Positions 38,037 through 48,642 of a stretch of DNA of 64,000 nt are shown here, in pieces. This stretch comes from Bacillus sp. USDA818B3_A (GTDB lineage Bacteria; Bacillota; Bacilli; Bacillales; Cytobacillaceae): assembly GCF_009928415.1 (NCBI RefSeq), contig NZ_JAABNN010000003.1, positions 340,145 through 404,144 on the forward strand, given 5' to 3'. The notes beneath the pieces are model-generated. The model worked only from the letters and a program-made list of their open reading frames with translations, was not told the origin of the DNA and made no database searches. Both the position numbers and the translations under genes were made by a program. Numbering within the stretch: position 1 is the first letter of the stretch; every line of letters begins with the position of its first letter.

Positions 38037-39942
38037 AAATGGAAGCCCTTTGTTGTTTTTTTCTCGAAGCCGCTAAAACAGAAGTCCTTTTTATCACTTC
38101 ATCTGTCGTTAAACCAATTTCCTCAAGCAGGGAATCAACATCACCATGTTCAATAAATTGATCAGGTATCCCCATTCTATCAATAAGGGCATGATGATAT
38201 CCCTTTTCCCCTGCATGCTCAAGGATGGAACTTCCAAATCCCCCTTGCAAGACAGCTTCCTCGATGGTAAGGATTGGGATATTTTTATCGAGAAGTTCCG
38301 TAAGCATATTTTCATCGATCGGCTTTATGAACCTGGAGTTGATTACCCTGATAGACAACCCTTGATTTTCAAGACTCTTCGCAGCTTCCAACGCCATTGG
38401 GATCGTAGTTCCGAAAGTTAATATCGCGACGTCTGTTCCTTCTTTTAATGTCTCCCAAGTCCCAATTGGAATGGCTTCGAATTCTTCATCCATTGGTACC
38501 CCAATTCCATTTCCACGCGGGAACCTCATCGCAATCGGTCCATCATCATAATTTAAAGCCGTATAAACCATATGCTGTCCTTCATTTTCATCTTTAGGCA
38601 TCATTAAGACCATATTAGGGAGATGTCTTAAAAAAGCAATATCAAACACTCCCTGATGTGTCTCTCCATCAGCACCGACTAAACCAGCACGGTCAATCCC
38701 AATAAAGACATTTAAATTTTGCCTGCAAATATCGTGCAAGACTTGATCATATGCTCGTTGTAAAAAGGTTGAGTAAATTGCTAAAAATGGCTTCATATTT
38801 TGTGTGGCCAAACCCGCAGCAACTGTTGCTGCATGCTGCTCGGCAATTCCAACGTCAAACATCCGGTCTGGGAACTCGCTAGCAAAACCTTCTAGTTTTG
38901 ATCCCACCGGCATTGCCGGGGTGATGGCAACAATTCTTTCATCTTTTCTTGCCAGTTTTCGGACTGTTTCACTCACCACACTGCTCCATGCAGGCGGCTG
39001 TTTTTTATTTGGCTTAACAAAATCACCAGTATCCATTTTATATGGTCCGGTCCCGTGCCACGTCCCAACTTTGTCACTTTCAGCCGGTCTAAACCCTTTC
39101 CCCTTTTTCGTAATGACATGCAAAAGGACCGGTCCCTCGGTCTTTTTTGCATAATGAAGGCTTTCAAATAAATTATCAAAATTATGACCATCAATAGGTC
39201 CTAGATAGGTAAATCCTAATTCTTCAAAAAACATGCCTGAAACAACTAAATACTTGAGACTATCCTTAATCCTCTCCGCCGTTGCCGCAAGTTTTCCGCC
39301 AACAGCGGGAACTTTCTTTAATAGTACTTCAAGTTCGTCTTTTACCCATTGATACTTGCCAGCAGTCCGCAATTGACCAAGAATATTATGAAGGGCGCCC
39401 ACATTGGGTGCAATCGACATCTCATTATCATTAAGAACCACAATCATATCCTTTTTCTCATGCCCAATATGATTTAAAGCCTCAAGAGCCATACCACCTG
39501 TTAAGGCACCATCACCAATCACCGGAATAACAAAGGATTTTTCCTTTTTTATATCACGTGCAATGGCCATACCCATGGCAGCAGAAAGAGAAGTAGAGCT
39601 GTGTCCTGTCTCCCAAACATCGTGTTCACTTTCCACACGCTTAGGAAATCCGCATAATCCTTTAAATTGCCTTAACGTATCAAATTCACAAGCCCTGCCG
39701 GTTAATATTTTATGCACATATGATTGATGGCCCACATCCCAGATAATTTTATCCTTTGGACTATCAAAACATTTATGTAAAGCAATGGTCAATTCCACCA
39801 CACCTAAATTAGGTCCTATATGACCGCCTGTCACAGACAATTTTCCAATTAAAAACTCGCGTATTTCTTGACTAAGAGCTTCCAGCTCCTGATTCTGCAT
39901 CCCTTTTAAAAAGGATGGGTCCTTTATTGATAATAAATCCAT
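38026..39942 (-). CDS. dxs: 1-deoxy-D-xylulose-5-phosphate synthase
   Basis: First enzyme of the MEP isoprenoid pathway. 638 residues from ATG 39942, which gives the family N-terminus [16 protein letters not shown] at 39963 is an alternative. Thiamine-diphosphate motif [15 protein letters not shown] through NDNEMSI, then the transketolase pyrimidine domain ([15 protein letters not shown]) and the C-terminal transketolase domain. Followed by tlyA in the usual order. Confidence 0.95.
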   Translation of the reverse strand: MDLLSIKDPSFLKGMQNQELEALSQEIREFLIGKLSVTGGHIGPNLGVVELTIALHKCFDSPKDKIIWDVGHQSYVHKILTGRACEFDTLRQFKGLCGFPKRVESEHDVWETGHSSTSLSAAMGMAIARDIKKEKSFVIPVIGDGALTGGMALEALNHIGHEKKDMIVVLNDNEMSIAPNVGALHNILGQLRTAGKYQWVKDELEVLLKKVPAVGGKLAATAERIKDSLKYLVVSGMFFEELGFTYLGPIDGHNFDNLFESLHYAKKTEGPVLLHVITKKGKGFRPAESDKVGTWHGTGPYKMDTGDFVKPNKKQPPAWSSVVSETVRKLARKDERIVAITPAMPVGSKLEGFASEFPDRMFDVGIAEQHAATVAAGLATQNMKPFLAIYSTFLQRAYDQVLHDICRQNLNVFIGIDRAGLVGADGETHQGVFDIAFLRHLPNMVLMMPKDENEGQHMVYTALNYDDGPIAMRFPRGNGIGVPMDEEFEAIPIGTWETLKEGTDVAILTFGTTIPMALEAAKSLENQGLSIRVINSRFIKPIDENMLTELLDKNIPILTIEEAVLQGGFGSSILEHAGEKGYHHALIDRMGIPDQFIEHGDVDSLLEEIGLTTDEVIKRTSVLAASRKKQQRASIYEK

Positions 39943-40021
39943 TTCTGGACCACTCACTTTCATACTTTTTCGTTCTAAACTATTTGTTTATATAGTATTG
40001 GTATCTAAATTTGAAAAAATA

Positions 40022-40048
40022 GCCGCTAACACACTTAGTGATAACGGC
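40022..40048 (-). terminator. Hairpin with T-run between ispA and dxs
   Basis: Minus strand GCCGTTATCAC / GTGTTAGCGGC (imperfect stem, loop TAAGT) followed by TATTTTTT. It could terminate or attenuate readthrough into dxs. Confidence 0.6.
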
Positions 40049-40106
40049 AATTAACAATTCTCTGCATGTGAACGATAAATACTTATAAAATTCACCCTCA
40101 AAACAA

Positions 40107-41000
40107 CTAGTGGTCCCTTGTAGCAATTAAATCCGTTATTTCATTTAGCACTGTGATTTTTAAGTCTGTCTTTTGTAAGTATTCTTTTGACAGCTTTATT
40201 TGCTGCTGAAGGGCTTCTCTTGCCCCATCCAGGGACAATAGTTGTGGATAGGTACTTTTATGGTTAGTCGTATCACTGCCGACAGGCTTTCCAATTATTT
40301 CTTGATTGCCTGTCAAGTCTAGAATATCATCCTGGATTTGGAATGCAAGTCCCAAGTGATGAGCAAAGGCCGATAAATCTTGTTTTAAGCGTTCATTTGC
40401 TTGAGCCATAATTGCTCCTGCTAACACACTGAATTTAAGCAGCTTACCTGTTTTGTGAATATGTATATATTCCAGTTCATCAAGAGTGAGGACCTTGTTC
40501 TCGCCTTCCATATCAGCCACTTGCCCGCCGACCATTCCCTCTGCACCAGCCGCTTTTGCCATTTCAATCACCAATTTCACCTTTGCAGATGGTGAGACAA
40601 ATTCGTCGGAGAGCATATTAATTACCTCAAAACTATAGGTTAATAAAGCATCCCCAGCGAGGGTCGCAACGGCATCTCCAAAAACTTTATGGTTGGTAGG
40701 TTTTCCTCTTCTTAAATCATCATTATCCATACTTGGAAGGTCATCATGAATTAAGGAATACGTATGAATCATTTCAATTGCCGCCGCAGCTGGCAGGCCC
40801 TTTTTAGGATCAATCCCAAATGCATCTAAGGTTGCAAACAGTAATAACGGTCGGATTCTCTTACCGCCTGCTTCAAGTGAATAGATCATGGAATCCTTTA
40901 TTACGGAAGGGGCATCCAGTTTTTCTACTAACGCTTGTAAATTCTGATTTAGCAGTTGTTGATATTCTCTTTTAAATGCGTCAAGTAACCCGGTTTCCAA
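40107..41000 (-). CDS. ispA: Farnesyl diphosphate synthase (polyprenyl synthetase family)
   Basis: 297-residue enzyme condensing IPP with DMAPP/GPP. The first Asp-rich motif DDLPSMDNDD and second FQIQDDILD, both intact, bind the Mg-diphosphate. Length fits short-chain synthases. Directly follows xseB with 3 bases between. Confidence 0.93.
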   Translation of the reverse strand: METGLLDAFKREYQQLLNQNLQALVEKLDAPSVIKDSMIYSLEAGGKRIRPLLLFATLDAFGIDPKKGLPAAAAIEMIHTYSLIHDDLPSMDNDDLRRGKPTNHKVFGDAVATLAGDALLTYSFEVINMLSDEFVSPSAKVKLVIEMAKAAGAEGMVGGQVADMEGENKVLTLDELEYIHIHKTGKLLKFSVLAGAIMAQANERLKQDLSAFAHHLGLAFQIQDDILDLTGNQEIIGKPVGSDTTNHKSTYPQLLSLDGAREALQQQIKLSKEYLQKTDLKITVLNEITDLIATRDH

Positions 41001-41003
41001 GCC

Positions 41004-41237
41004 CTAATCCTCCTCTTGTATCGAAAAACGCTCCGTACGTCCATCCTCCGTAATAATTTGCGTAAGCTGTTCTTCCACAGTTTTTAGTTTATCATGACAT
41101 AGTTTAGAAAGTTCCATACCTTCTTTATAAAAAGAAATGGCTTCTTCTAATGGAACATCACCTTCTTCAAGCTTTTCAACAATTTGCTCAAGCTTTGACA
41201 TTGCCTCTTCAAAGGTTAATGTTTTTTCATTGGTCAT
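41004..41237 (-). CDS. xseB: Exodeoxyribonuclease VII small subunit
   Basis: 77-residue helical protein with the family pattern [25 protein letters not shown]. Partner of XseA, whose gene it overlaps by 11 bases. Confidence 0.95.
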   Translation of the reverse strand: MTNEKTLTFEEAMSKLEQIVEKLEEGDVPLEEAISFYKEGMELSKLCHDKLKTVEEQLTQIITEDGRTERFSIQEED

Positions 41238-42585
41238 TGGATTCTCTCTCCTTTATCGTTTCGACATTACAGAAAAGGCTGCCATCTGTTAAATGAATTT
41301 GAACCTGTTCATTTTCTTTTACTTGTCTTACACTTTTAACTAGCTGGTTATCTTCTGTGTAAGCCAAACTATAGCCCCGTTCCATTATTTTTAACGGACT
41401 TAGCGCCTGAAGAGTAGATAAAATGCGGTCAAATTCTGTTTGTTTTTTTACATAAATTTGCTTTAGCGTCCGCTCTAGATCTTTTTGTGTTCTTTCAAAA
41501 ACTTTCTTTGCCTCCAGCAGACTTTCCTCCGGATGGTTACGAAGTAAACGTTTTGATAATATTTCATGCTGTCCTTTTTTTACTTCAGATAATCTCGAGG
41601 TTCCGCGAATTAACCTTTCTGTTAAACGATCGACCTGCTCAAGTTTTTGCTCGTAAAGCCGATGTGGATATCGAAAGGCATACGATTTTTGCACACGATT
41701 TAGCCGTTCTTTTTCAAATTTGAATTTCCCGCTCATCACTCGTATCAATCGTGTTTGCCGCTGAAGAATTCGTTCTGCCAGCTCTTCAATATGGGGGACA
41801 GCAAGTTCTGCTGCACCTGTTGGCGTCGGAGCACGAAGGTCCGCAACAAAATCAGCGATGGTAAAGTCTGTTTCATGACCAACCGCTGAGATGATCGGTA
41901 TTTTTGATGAAAAAATCGCACGGGCAGTCAATTCTTCGTTAAATGCCCATAACTCCTCTATAGAACCTCCACCGCGCCCTACAATTAAAACTTCTACTCC
42001 CTCCGTGTTATTAGCCATTTCAATCGCTTTGGCTATCGAAGGAGCAGCATTCTCACCTTGGACAAGTGCTGGAAAAACAAGAATATTTGCGATAGGAAAA
42101 CGCCTTTTAATTGTAGTAATTACATCTCTTATAGCAGCACCGGTTGGCGAAGTGATTACGCCAATCGTCTTGGGGAAGAGAGGAATGGTCTTTTTTGTTT
42201 CAGGAGCAAATAACCCTTCCGCCTCCAAACGCTGTTTAAGCTGTTCATAAGCTAAATATAATTCACCAATGCCATCCGGCTGCATTTCTCTTATATAAAT
42301 TTGATATTGTCCGCTCGGTTCATAAACACTGACCTCACCCTTCACAATCACATTCATCCCGTTTTCAGGTGAAAACTTCATAAAACGTGATTGTCCAGCA
42401 AACATGACGGCAAGAATTCTTGCTTTCTCGTCCTTTAATGTAAAATACATGTGTCCGCTTGAATGCTGCTTGAAATTTGAGATTTCACCTCTTACATGAA
42501 CTTCTCGTAAATGGGGATCAGCATCAAATTTCCGCTTTATGTATTTAGTTAAAGCATTCACTGATAAGTATCGTTGTTCCTCCAT
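41227..42585 (-). CDS. xseA: Exodeoxyribonuclease VII large subunit
   Basis: 452 residues. N-terminal OB-fold ([22 protein letters not shown]), catalytic domain with [14 protein letters not shown] and [15 protein letters not shown], and a C-terminal coiled coil. Degrades single-stranded DNA to oligonucleotides. Normal length. Confidence 0.95.
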   Translation of the reverse strand: MEEQRYLSVNALTKYIKRKFDADPHLREVHVRGEISNFKQHSSGHMYFTLKDEKARILAVMFAGQSRFMKFSPENGMNVIVKGEVSVYEPSGQYQIYIREMQPDGIGELYLAYEQLKQRLEAEGLFAPETKKTIPLFPKTIGVITSPTGAAIRDVITTIKRRFPIANILVFPALVQGENAAPSIAKAIEMANNTEGVEVLIVGRGGGSIEELWAFNEELTARAIFSSKIPIISAVGHETDFTIADFVADLRAPTPTGAAELAVPHIEELAERILQRQTRLIRVMSGKFKFEKERLNRVQKSYAFRYPHRLYEQKLEQVDRLTERLIRGTSRLSEVKKGQHEILSKRLLRNHPEESLLEAKKVFERTQKDLERTLKQIYVKKQTEFDRILSTLQALSPLKIMERGYSLAYTEDNQLVKSVRQVKENEQVQIHLTDGSLFCNVETIKERESNDQ

Positions 42586-42616
42586 GAAGGGCTCCTTTAA
42601 TACGCTAGAATAAAAC

Positions 42617-42696
42617 TGTCCTTATCTATTATACATTTAGCTCTATTGTTTGTCTGTAAAAAACAAATAGGAACTAAATGCAGTAAGATAAGGACA
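42617..42696. repeat. ~80-base nested inverted repeat between folD and xseA
   Basis: Three nested pairings: TGTCCTTATCT (42617-42627) with AGATAAGGACA (42686-42696); CATTTAG (42634-42640) with CTAAATG (42674-42680); and an inner bulged CTATT..TTGT/ACAAATAG. It occupies almost the whole gap between the two genes. Confidence 0.7.
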
Positions 42697-42705
42697 ATCA
42701 TTTGC

Positions 42706-43563
42706 TTAATTACGATTTAAACTTTCTGCAGCAGACTTAACAGTGTTATACATAAGCATAGTAATGGTCATCGGTCCAACTCCTTTTGGAACCGGAGTGA
42801 TGTAACCTGCCTTCTCTACGACATCATCAAAAGCAACATCGCCACAAAGTTTACCAGCTTCATTACGATTTATTCCAACATCAATAATAACCGCTCCATC
42901 CTTCACATGCTCTGCCTTAATGAAGTTTGGTATACCAACCGCTGCGATAAGGATATCCGCTTGGTTTGTATGAAAAGGCAGATCCTTTGTTTTAGAATGA
43001 CAGTAGGTAACTGTTGCATCTTGATTTAAAAATAATTGACCAACTGGCTTCCCTACAATATTGCTTCTTCCCACGACGACAACATGCTTACCAGGAATGG
43101 AAATGCCTGTTTCTTCAAGTAACACCATTATCCCATAAGGAGTACAAGGCAAAAAGGCATTTTGGCCAGTCATCATTCTGCCAATATTAATGGGGTGAAA
43201 ACCATCAACATCCTTTAGAGGAGAAATGGATTCAATTACTTTCTTTTCATCAATGTGCTTTGGAAGCGGCAGCTGAACCAAGATTCCATGAATATCAGGT
43301 GATTCGTTTAGTTCGGTGATTTTCGCCAATAACTCTTCTTGAGAAACTTCTTCGTGCATTTCAATTAATGAAGAATTCATCCCCAATTCTTGACATGCCT
43401 TTTCCTTATTCGTTACATAGGTTCTAGACGCATGATTATTCCCAACAAGAATCACAGCTAAACCCGGAGTCACGCCAAGGTTTTTAAGTTTCTCAACCTC
43501 CTGGGCAATTTCCACCCTTTTTTTCGCGGCGATTTCTTTTCCATTAATAATTTGTGCTGTCAT
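42706..43563 (-). CDS. folD: Methylenetetrahydrofolate dehydrogenase/cyclohydrolase
   Basis: 285-residue bifunctional enzyme interconverting 5,10-methylene-, methenyl- and 10-formyl-tetrahydrofolate. Catalytic region SRTYVTNKEKACQELGM (Tyr/Lys), QLPLPKHI and the NADP-binding GRSNIVGKPVGQL are conserved. ATG at 43563 with a GGGAGGAG ribosome site. Confidence 0.95.
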   Translation of the reverse strand: MTAQIINGKEIAAKKRVEIAQEVEKLKNLGVTPGLAVILVGNNHASRTYVTNKEKACQELGMNSSLIEMHEEVSQEELLAKITELNESPDIHGILVQLPLPKHIDEKKVIESISPLKDVDGFHPINIGRMMTGQNAFLPCTPYGIMVLLEETGISIPGKHVVVVGRSNIVGKPVGQLFLNQDATVTYCHSKTKDLPFHTNQADILIAAVGIPNFIKAEHVKDGAVIIDVGINRNEAGKLCGDVAFDDVVEKAGYITPVPKGVGPMTITMLMYNTVKSAAESLNRN

Positions 43564-43605
43564 GATAGCTCCTCCCCTGTATCCAGTTAATAAATAAATT
43601 ATTAT

Positions 43606-43992
43606 TTAAAGTGTTTCTTTTAATTTAGATAAAACACCATTAATAAACTTACTTGATTGGTCGTCCCCATAAATTTTAGCAATTTCAATCGCTTCATCTA
43701 ATATAACATTTTGCGGTATATCTCTAGAAAATTTCAATTCATAAGCAGCCATTCTCAGTAAATTCCGGTCGACTGTAGCCAATCGATCTAAAGTCCACTT
43801 CTCAAGATGCTTGCTAATAAGAGGATCAATTGCATCCTTCTGTTCGACAACCCCTAAAACCAATTGGTTTAAGTACTCGTCACTTGCCTCCCCTTCCAAG
43901 ACATGGTCAATTGCTAATGATGGTTCTGTACTGCTGACATCAATTTGAAAAAGTGCTTGCAGCGCCTTTTCCCTAGCTGTTCTTCTCTTCAT
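43606..43992 (-). CDS. nusB: Transcription antitermination factor NusB
   Basis: 128 residues from ATG 43992 (GGAG upstream), starting KRRTAREKALQALFQID, the RNA-binding Arg-rich N-terminus of the family. The C-terminal ILDEAIEIAKIYGDDQSSKFINGVL is characteristic. Frame is open further upstream without a good ribosome site. Confidence 0.94.
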   Translation of the reverse strand: MKRRTAREKALQALFQIDVSSTEPSLAIDHVLEGEASDEYLNQLVLGVVEQKDAIDPLISKHLEKWTLDRLATVDRNLLRMAAYELKFSRDIPQNVILDEAIEIAKIYGDDQSSKFINGVLSKLKETL

Positions 43993-44179
43993 TTTACCGT
44001 TAACTCCTTTATGTATATAACTAAATTTGTTTAAATTTGTACATGACCGACTGTTTTTCACTAGTAACTAGCTTGCACATAAAAAGATAATAGCATAACT
44101 AAAAGGGAAGCGCACGGTATGTCTTATTATTTTATAGAGGAATCACCTGAGCTCTAATGGATTTTTCCTAAAAAACAGA

Positions 44180-44209
44180 AGAACCAAAGGATTGAATTCC
44201 TTTGGTTCT
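44180..44209. terminator. Terminator after yqhY
   Basis: AGAACCAAAGGA and TCCTTTGGTTCT form a perfect 12-bp stem with a 6-base loop. Confidence 0.85.
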
Positions 44210-44214
44210 CATTA

Positions 44215-44622
44215 TTACAGTTCAGAGTCGATTTCTTGATCATTCTTTTGGGTTTCAAAATGGATACCCACTACGTGAATGTTAACTTCCTCAGCATCTA
44301 AGGCGGTCATATTCAACAAGGCCTGACGAATATTATCCTGAACCTTACCTGCAACCGCTGGAATAGACATACCGAACTTCATTAAGCAATAAACATCAAC
44401 TTTTATTCCTGTTTCAGTTAGCTCTACCTTAACACCTTTACCATGGTTCTTTTTCCCTAGGCGTTCGACAACACCCGTGGCAAAATTACCACGCATTCCG
44501 GAGACACCTTCTACCTCGGATGCAGCAATACCGGCAATGACCTCAATGACTTCCGGAGCAATTTCAATTTTCCCGTGTCCATTACTTCCTTGGTCCATTT
44601 CCAAGACACTAAATTCACTCAT
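44215..44622 (-). CDS. yqhY: Asp23/Gls24-family envelope stress protein YqhY
   Basis: 135-residue soluble protein with the family core EVIEVIAGIAASEVEGVSGM and GIKVDVYCLMKFGMSIP. Cotranscribed with accBC (18-base gap to accC), as in B. subtilis, where it influences acetyl-CoA carboxylase activity. Acidic C-terminus. Confidence 0.9.
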   Translation of the reverse strand: MSEFSVLEMDQGSNGHGKIEIAPEVIEVIAGIAASEVEGVSGMRGNFATGVVERLGKKNHGKGVKVELTETGIKVDVYCLMKFGMSIPAVAGKVQDNIRQALLNMTALDAEEVNIHVVGIHFETQKNDQEIDSEL

Positions 44623-44640
44623 TCAAAACACCTCCAGATT

Positions 44641-45996
44641 TTAGACAGACTTCATCACATCATGCAATTCCAAGAATTTTGTATTAAAATTGCCTTCAAC
44701 AAATTTCTCATGATCCAACAATTTCAAATGGAAAGGTATGGTTGTATGAATTCCTTCAACAACAAACTCACTTAATGCCCGCTTCATTCTTGAGATTGCT
44801 TCTTCTCTGGTGCTGCCATATGCGATGACTTTTGCAATCATGGAATCGTAGTAAGGCGGTATTGTATACCCTGGATATGCCGCTGAATCAATACGGACTC
44901 CTAACCCGCCCGGCGGTAAATACATCTTAATCTTTCCGGCTGAAGGAAGAAAGTTCTTTTCAGGATTTTCTGCATTAATCCGGCACTCAATCGCCCAGCC
45001 TGTAAACGTAACATCCTGCTGTTTCAGGGTTAGTTTTTCTCCGTTTGCAACGCGGATTTGTTCTTTGATCAGGTCAGTTCCAGTGACCATTTCTGTTACC
45101 GGATGTTCGACCTGAATTCTTGTGTTCATTTCCATAAAATAAAACTTACGGTTGCGGTAGTCATAGATAAATTCTACTGTGCCGGCTCCCGAATAATCAA
45201 CTGCTTTTGCCGCTTTTACAGCTGCAGTTCCCATTTCTTCGCGAATCTCACCATCTAAAGCTGGTGAAGGCGATTCTTCCAGCAGTTTTTGCAGACGGCG
45301 CTGGATCGAGCAATCTCTTTCACCTAAGTGAATCGTATTTCCATGTTTATCACCCAAGACCTGTATCTCAACGTGACGGAAATCCTCGATATATTTTTCT
45401 ATGTATACACCAGAATTCCCGAAAGCCGTCAACGCTTCCTGCTGAGTGATATTGATTCCTTTTATTAATTCCTGCTCATTTTTGGCAACACGGATCCCTT
45501 TACCGCCCCCGCCTGCAGTTGCCTTAATGATGACAGGGTAATCGATTTGTTTAACAAGCTCTAGTGCTTCATCGATATCATTAATGATCCCTGTAGAGCC
45601 TGGGACGATTGGTACACCCGCTTCACGCATGGTTTCCCTGGCAATGTCCTTGGTACCCATTTTCGTAATGGCTTCCGGGCTTGGGCCGACAAATGTAATA
45701 TTACACTCACGGCAGAGCTCTGCAAAATCTGCATTTTCAGCTAGAAACCCATATCCTGGATGAATCGCATCACATGAGGTTAATTTTGCCACACTAATAA
45801 TATTTGTAACGTTTAAATAACTGTCTTTTGATGATGTTGGTCCTATGCAATAGGCTTCATCTGCGAGTTGAACATGCAGGGCTTCACGGTCGGCTTCTGA
45901 AAAAACGGCTACCGATTCAATCCCCATTTCCCGGCAGGCACGAATAATCCTGACGGCAATTTCTCCTCTGTTTGCAATTAACAGTTTCTTTATCAT
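44641..45996 (-). CDS. accC: Acetyl-CoA carboxylase, biotin carboxylase subunit
   Basis: 451-residue ATP-grasp enzyme that carboxylates the biotin on AccB. N-terminal [16 protein letters not shown] loop [12 protein letters not shown] and catalytic [14 protein letters not shown] are conserved. Adjacent to accB; the pair could also supply carboxybiotin to the YqjD-type carboxyltransferase, though this is unproven. Confidence 0.95.
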   Translation of the reverse strand: MIKKLLIANRGEIAVRIIRACREMGIESVAVFSEADREALHVQLADEAYCIGPTSSKDSYLNVTNIISVAKLTSCDAIHPGYGFLAENADFAELCRECNITFVGPSPEAITKMGTKDIARETMREAGVPIVPGSTGIINDIDEALELVKQIDYPVIIKATAGGGGKGIRVAKNEQELIKGINITQQEALTAFGNSGVYIEKYIEDFRHVEIQVLGDKHGNTIHLGERDCSIQRRLQKLLEESPSPALDGEIREEMGTAAVKAAKAVDYSGAGTVEFIYDYRNRKFYFMEMNTRIQVEHPVTEMVTGTDLIKEQIRVANGEKLTLKQQDVTFTGWAIECRINAENPEKNFLPSAGKIKMYLPPGGLGVRIDSAAYPGYTIPPYYDSMIAKVIAYGSTREEAISRMKRALSEFVVEGIHTTIPFHLKLLDHEKFVEGNFNTKFLELHDVMKSV

Positions 45997-46010
45997 CCTG
46001 TTATCGCTCC

Positions 46011-46526
46011 TTATTCTGGCTTTACTAGAAATAGCGGTTGACCATATTCAACTAATTGGCCATTTTTAACCAGTATTTCAACGATTTCTCCGTCTACTTC
46101 TGCCTCGATTTCATTAAATAATTTCATCGCCTCAACAATACAAACGATTGAATCCTTTGATACCCGGTCTCCTGCTTTTACATAATTATCAGCATCTGGA
46201 GTTGGTGATGAATAAAAAGTTCCAACCATTGGTGAAGTGATTTTGTGTAAGTTCGCCTGCACGGCTGGTTCATTAGCTGGCGCACTCACTGGTTCTGCTG
46301 CAGGTTCTTGAACTTGAACGGCAGGTGCTGGCTGAGCCGAAGGGACAGACTGGACTGCAGGAATTAGTGCTGGTTGTTGTGGTATGGAAGCAACCTGTGA
46401 AACCACTGTAGTTGAATTATTTTTCTTCATTTTAATTTTTGAACCTTCAATTTCATATACAAATTCATCGATACTAGATTGATCAACAAGTTTAATCAAT
46501 TCGCGAATTTCTTGTACTTTTAACAT
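46011..46526 (-). CDS. accB: Acetyl-CoA carboxylase, biotin carboxyl carrier protein
   Basis: 171 residues from ATG 46526 (AAGGAG nine bases upstream). N-terminal [15 protein letters not shown], a long Pro/Ala/Gln-rich linker, and the C-terminal biotinyl domain with the modified lysine in [15 protein letters not shown]. First gene of the accB-accC-yqhY unit. Confidence 0.95.
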   Translation of the reverse strand: MLKVQEIRELIKLVDQSSIDEFVYEIEGSKIKMKKNNSTTVVSQVASIPQQPALIPAVQSVPSAQPAPAVQVQEPAAEPVSAPANEPAVQANLHKITSPMVGTFYSSPTPDADNYVKAGDRVSKDSIVCIVEAMKLFNEIEAEVDGEIVEILVKNGQLVEYGQPLFLVKPE

Positions 46527-46746
46527 TGAGTAACACTCCTTGTACAACTTAATTAGTACTAACTACTAATACTATACGATAATAGCTAGTAAAAGTTCAA
46601 TCCTCTTCATTGAAACGAATAAGAATTTCTAATCAGCCTTCCCCCTTATATTAATCTTTTTTGAAAAAAAAAAGAAATTTTTTCGGTTTACAACGAAACA
46701 AATGATATTTTTTACCTACTTCTTCATTAACAGAAATACAAGAAAA

Positions 46747-46769
46747 AGGAAAGTCCCCGAGACTTTCCT
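46747..46769 (-). terminator. Terminator of the spoIIIA operon
   Basis: AGGAAAGTC and GACTTTCCT form a 9-bp stem with loop CCCGA, located just after spoIIIAH; on the minus strand it is followed by a T-rich run. Confidence 0.8.
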
Positions 46770-46783
46770 CTTTCTTGTGTTTA

Positions 46784-47344
46784 TTATTTTGCAGGCTGGT
46801 ATTCGACAGCAACATAGTTTGTTTCATCAATTTCTTTTTTCACTTCAAGCATAATCTTATTTGCATCAGATGCAGATGGCTTTTTCTTTGCCTTTACCGT
46901 AACGATTACTTTAGAACCATCTGCTCTTACAAGAACATCTTCATATCCCATGGTCTTGATAAATGTTTCTAGCAGCTCTTCACTTTGAGCAATCTGATTG
47001 AGTCTATCCATTTGATCTTTTACCTTGCTTTTTTCATCTGGTGAAAGATCCGTAGAAGCCAATTGGCTTGTTAAGTCTTCCTGCTGTTCGCTTCGTAAGT
47101 CCTCTAGCTGCATACGTAGTTCTTCAAAAGCGACATCGCCGGCAACACTAGATACAACTGTATTGTCATCCTTCACCTTTGTTGTTTCAGTTTTAGATTT
47201 GCCCGTATTTTGATCCTTAGCCTTTTGCTGAACAGCGGTTAGATCGTTGACCTTTTGCTCCGGTGAGGTAATGTAATAAACTGAGAGAACCACTACTAAA
47301 CTTAACATTGTTAATAACCAAACTGTCTGTTTTTTCAAAAGCAT
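46784..47344 (-). CDS. spoIIIAH: Stage III sporulation protein AH
   Basis: 186 residues from ATG 47344 (GGGGGA upstream). One N-terminal membrane segment, a Lys/Thr-rich linker and a C-terminal ring-building motif domain; partner of SpoIIQ in the mother cell-forespore channel. Last gene of the operon. Confidence 0.93.
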   Translation of the reverse strand: MLLKKQTVWLLTMLSLVVVLSVYYITSPEQKVNDLTAVQQKAKDQNTGKSKTETTKVKDDNTVVSSVAGDVAFEELRMQLEDLRSEQQEDLTSQLASTDLSPDEKSKVKDQMDRLNQIAQSEELLETFIKTMGYEDVLVRADGSKVIVTVKAKKKPSASDANKIMLEVKKEIDETNYVAVEYQPAK

Positions 47345-47357
47345 TTTATTTCCCCCT

Positions 47358-48008
47358 TTATTTTTTAGGCATAACAGCAACTCGATGGCTTGGAACTCCT
47401 AAAGCTCTTGTAACTGCTTCCTTAATCCATTTTTTTACCTCTATGTTATCTGCCCCTTTGGCTACTACTAAGACACCGCGAATATCAGGTTTCTTAGTTT
47501 CTACAACAATAGGAACCTCTTTATCTCCATTTCGCACAATAACCAGCTGTTCGTCTGTAGAAGAATCAACGACTTTACGCTGCCCGCCTTCCCGGTCGGT
47601 TTCATCCGTTGTCTGCGATTTTGTGACTGTATTTTTTTCGAGGACTTTTTTATCGGTTGAATCGATCGTTACTACGACGGTCACATCATCCACGCCAAGC
47701 ATTTCTTCCAAGGCCTTTTTCATTTGGTTTTCATATTTTTCCTCATACTCAGCAATGGTCTTATTTTCGGAAGATTTCTTTATTCCAAATGCAGGGACAT
47801 CTTCCGTTGCTGCTTTACTATTGGTGGATGCGGTCTCGGCTAGTGAGGTTGAATTATCTTTAAAAACAATATTACCAACTAGCATAAAAGCAGCCCCAAT
47901 ACAGAGGACCAACAGCATATACTGATATTTCCCAGGTTTCTTTTCACTCTTATCTGCCGGTTTTAATATTTTTTTCAACCATGATAATGGTCCTTTGTTG
48001 TTATTCAT
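47358..48008 (-). CDS. spoIIIAG: Stage III sporulation protein AG
   Basis: 216 residues with a single membrane helix (about 28-48) and an extracellular ring-building domain with YENQMKKALEEMLGVDDVTVVVT. It forms the large ring of the feeding-tube complex. Overlaps spoIIIAF by 8 bases. Confidence 0.93.
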   Translation of the reverse strand: MNNNKGPLSWLKKILKPADKSEKKPGKYQYMLLVLCIGAAFMLVGNIVFKDNSTSLAETASTNSKAATEDVPAFGIKKSSENKTIAEYEEKYENQMKKALEEMLGVDDVTVVVTIDSTDKKVLEKNTVTKSQTTDETDREGGQRKVVDSSTDEQLVIVRNGDKEVPIVVETKKPDIRGVLVVAKGADNIEVKKWIKEAVTRALGVPSHRVAVMPKK

Positions 48009-48630
48009 TATTCTTCATAATCCCCCCTTCAACCGAAACCTCTACTGTTCCCTCTGTTACTTTCCATTTTTCTGACAAAAAAGAAACGATTTTTTTTGTT
48101 TCAACTGTGGATCCTGCAGATGGAAGAGGTCTTTCTGTGTTTATTTCGATTTGTTTGATTGCTTCGACTGTCTTTGTGCCGCTGTCTGGCTGTTTCAGAA
48201 GAACCGTAACCTTTTGGAGGTTTTCAGGGAATGCTTTATCGCTTTCTTCGTTTACTGCTAGATCGATTTTATCTATCTCCAATCCGTATTGATTCATCAA
48301 CTCCTCCTTAACATCCTTTTTTAGCTGGACAGCCATTTCTTCTAAAATATATGCATGTTGGGAGGCTTGTATTTCTTTTTTCTTTAATTCTATTGAATTT
48401 TTCATATTTTTTTCTCCTGGTGCTTGGTATGAAGGGATGGAACTCATGGTTGTTTCAAAATCCTCGGAGATGAGCTTCAAAATTGGAGTAAGAATGATAG
48501 CAATTAAGAGCAATCCGGTAACCATCTTAGTATATTTTTGCATACTAGAATTCGGAAGAAGCATATCAATGACTGTTGCCAACAGGATAAAAAGGATAAT
48601 ATTCGTTACCCATTCTTTTAAAAAATCCAT
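48001..48630 (-). CDS. spoIIIAF: Stage III sporulation protein AF
   Basis: 209 residues: two N-terminal membrane helices (about 8-25, 36-52) and a soluble ring-building domain. Position in the operon and hydropathy identify it. Confidence 0.92.
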   Translation of the reverse strand: MDFLKEWVTNIILFILLATVIDMLLPNSSMQKYTKMVTGLLLIAIILTPILKLISEDFETTMSSIPSYQAPGEKNMKNSIELKKKEIQASQHAYILEEMAVQLKKDVKEELMNQYGLEIDKIDLAVNEESDKAFPENLQKVTVLLKQPDSGTKTVEAIKQIEINTERPLPSAGSTVETKKIVSFLSEKWKVTEGTVEVSVEGGIMKNNE

Positions 48631-48642
48631 GGAACCACCCCC

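Noticed and set aside
47308..47925. 205-codon plus-strand open frame opposite spoIIIAG
   Set aside because: Long but antisense to a well-supported sporulation gene, with composition typical of a reverse-frame shadow.
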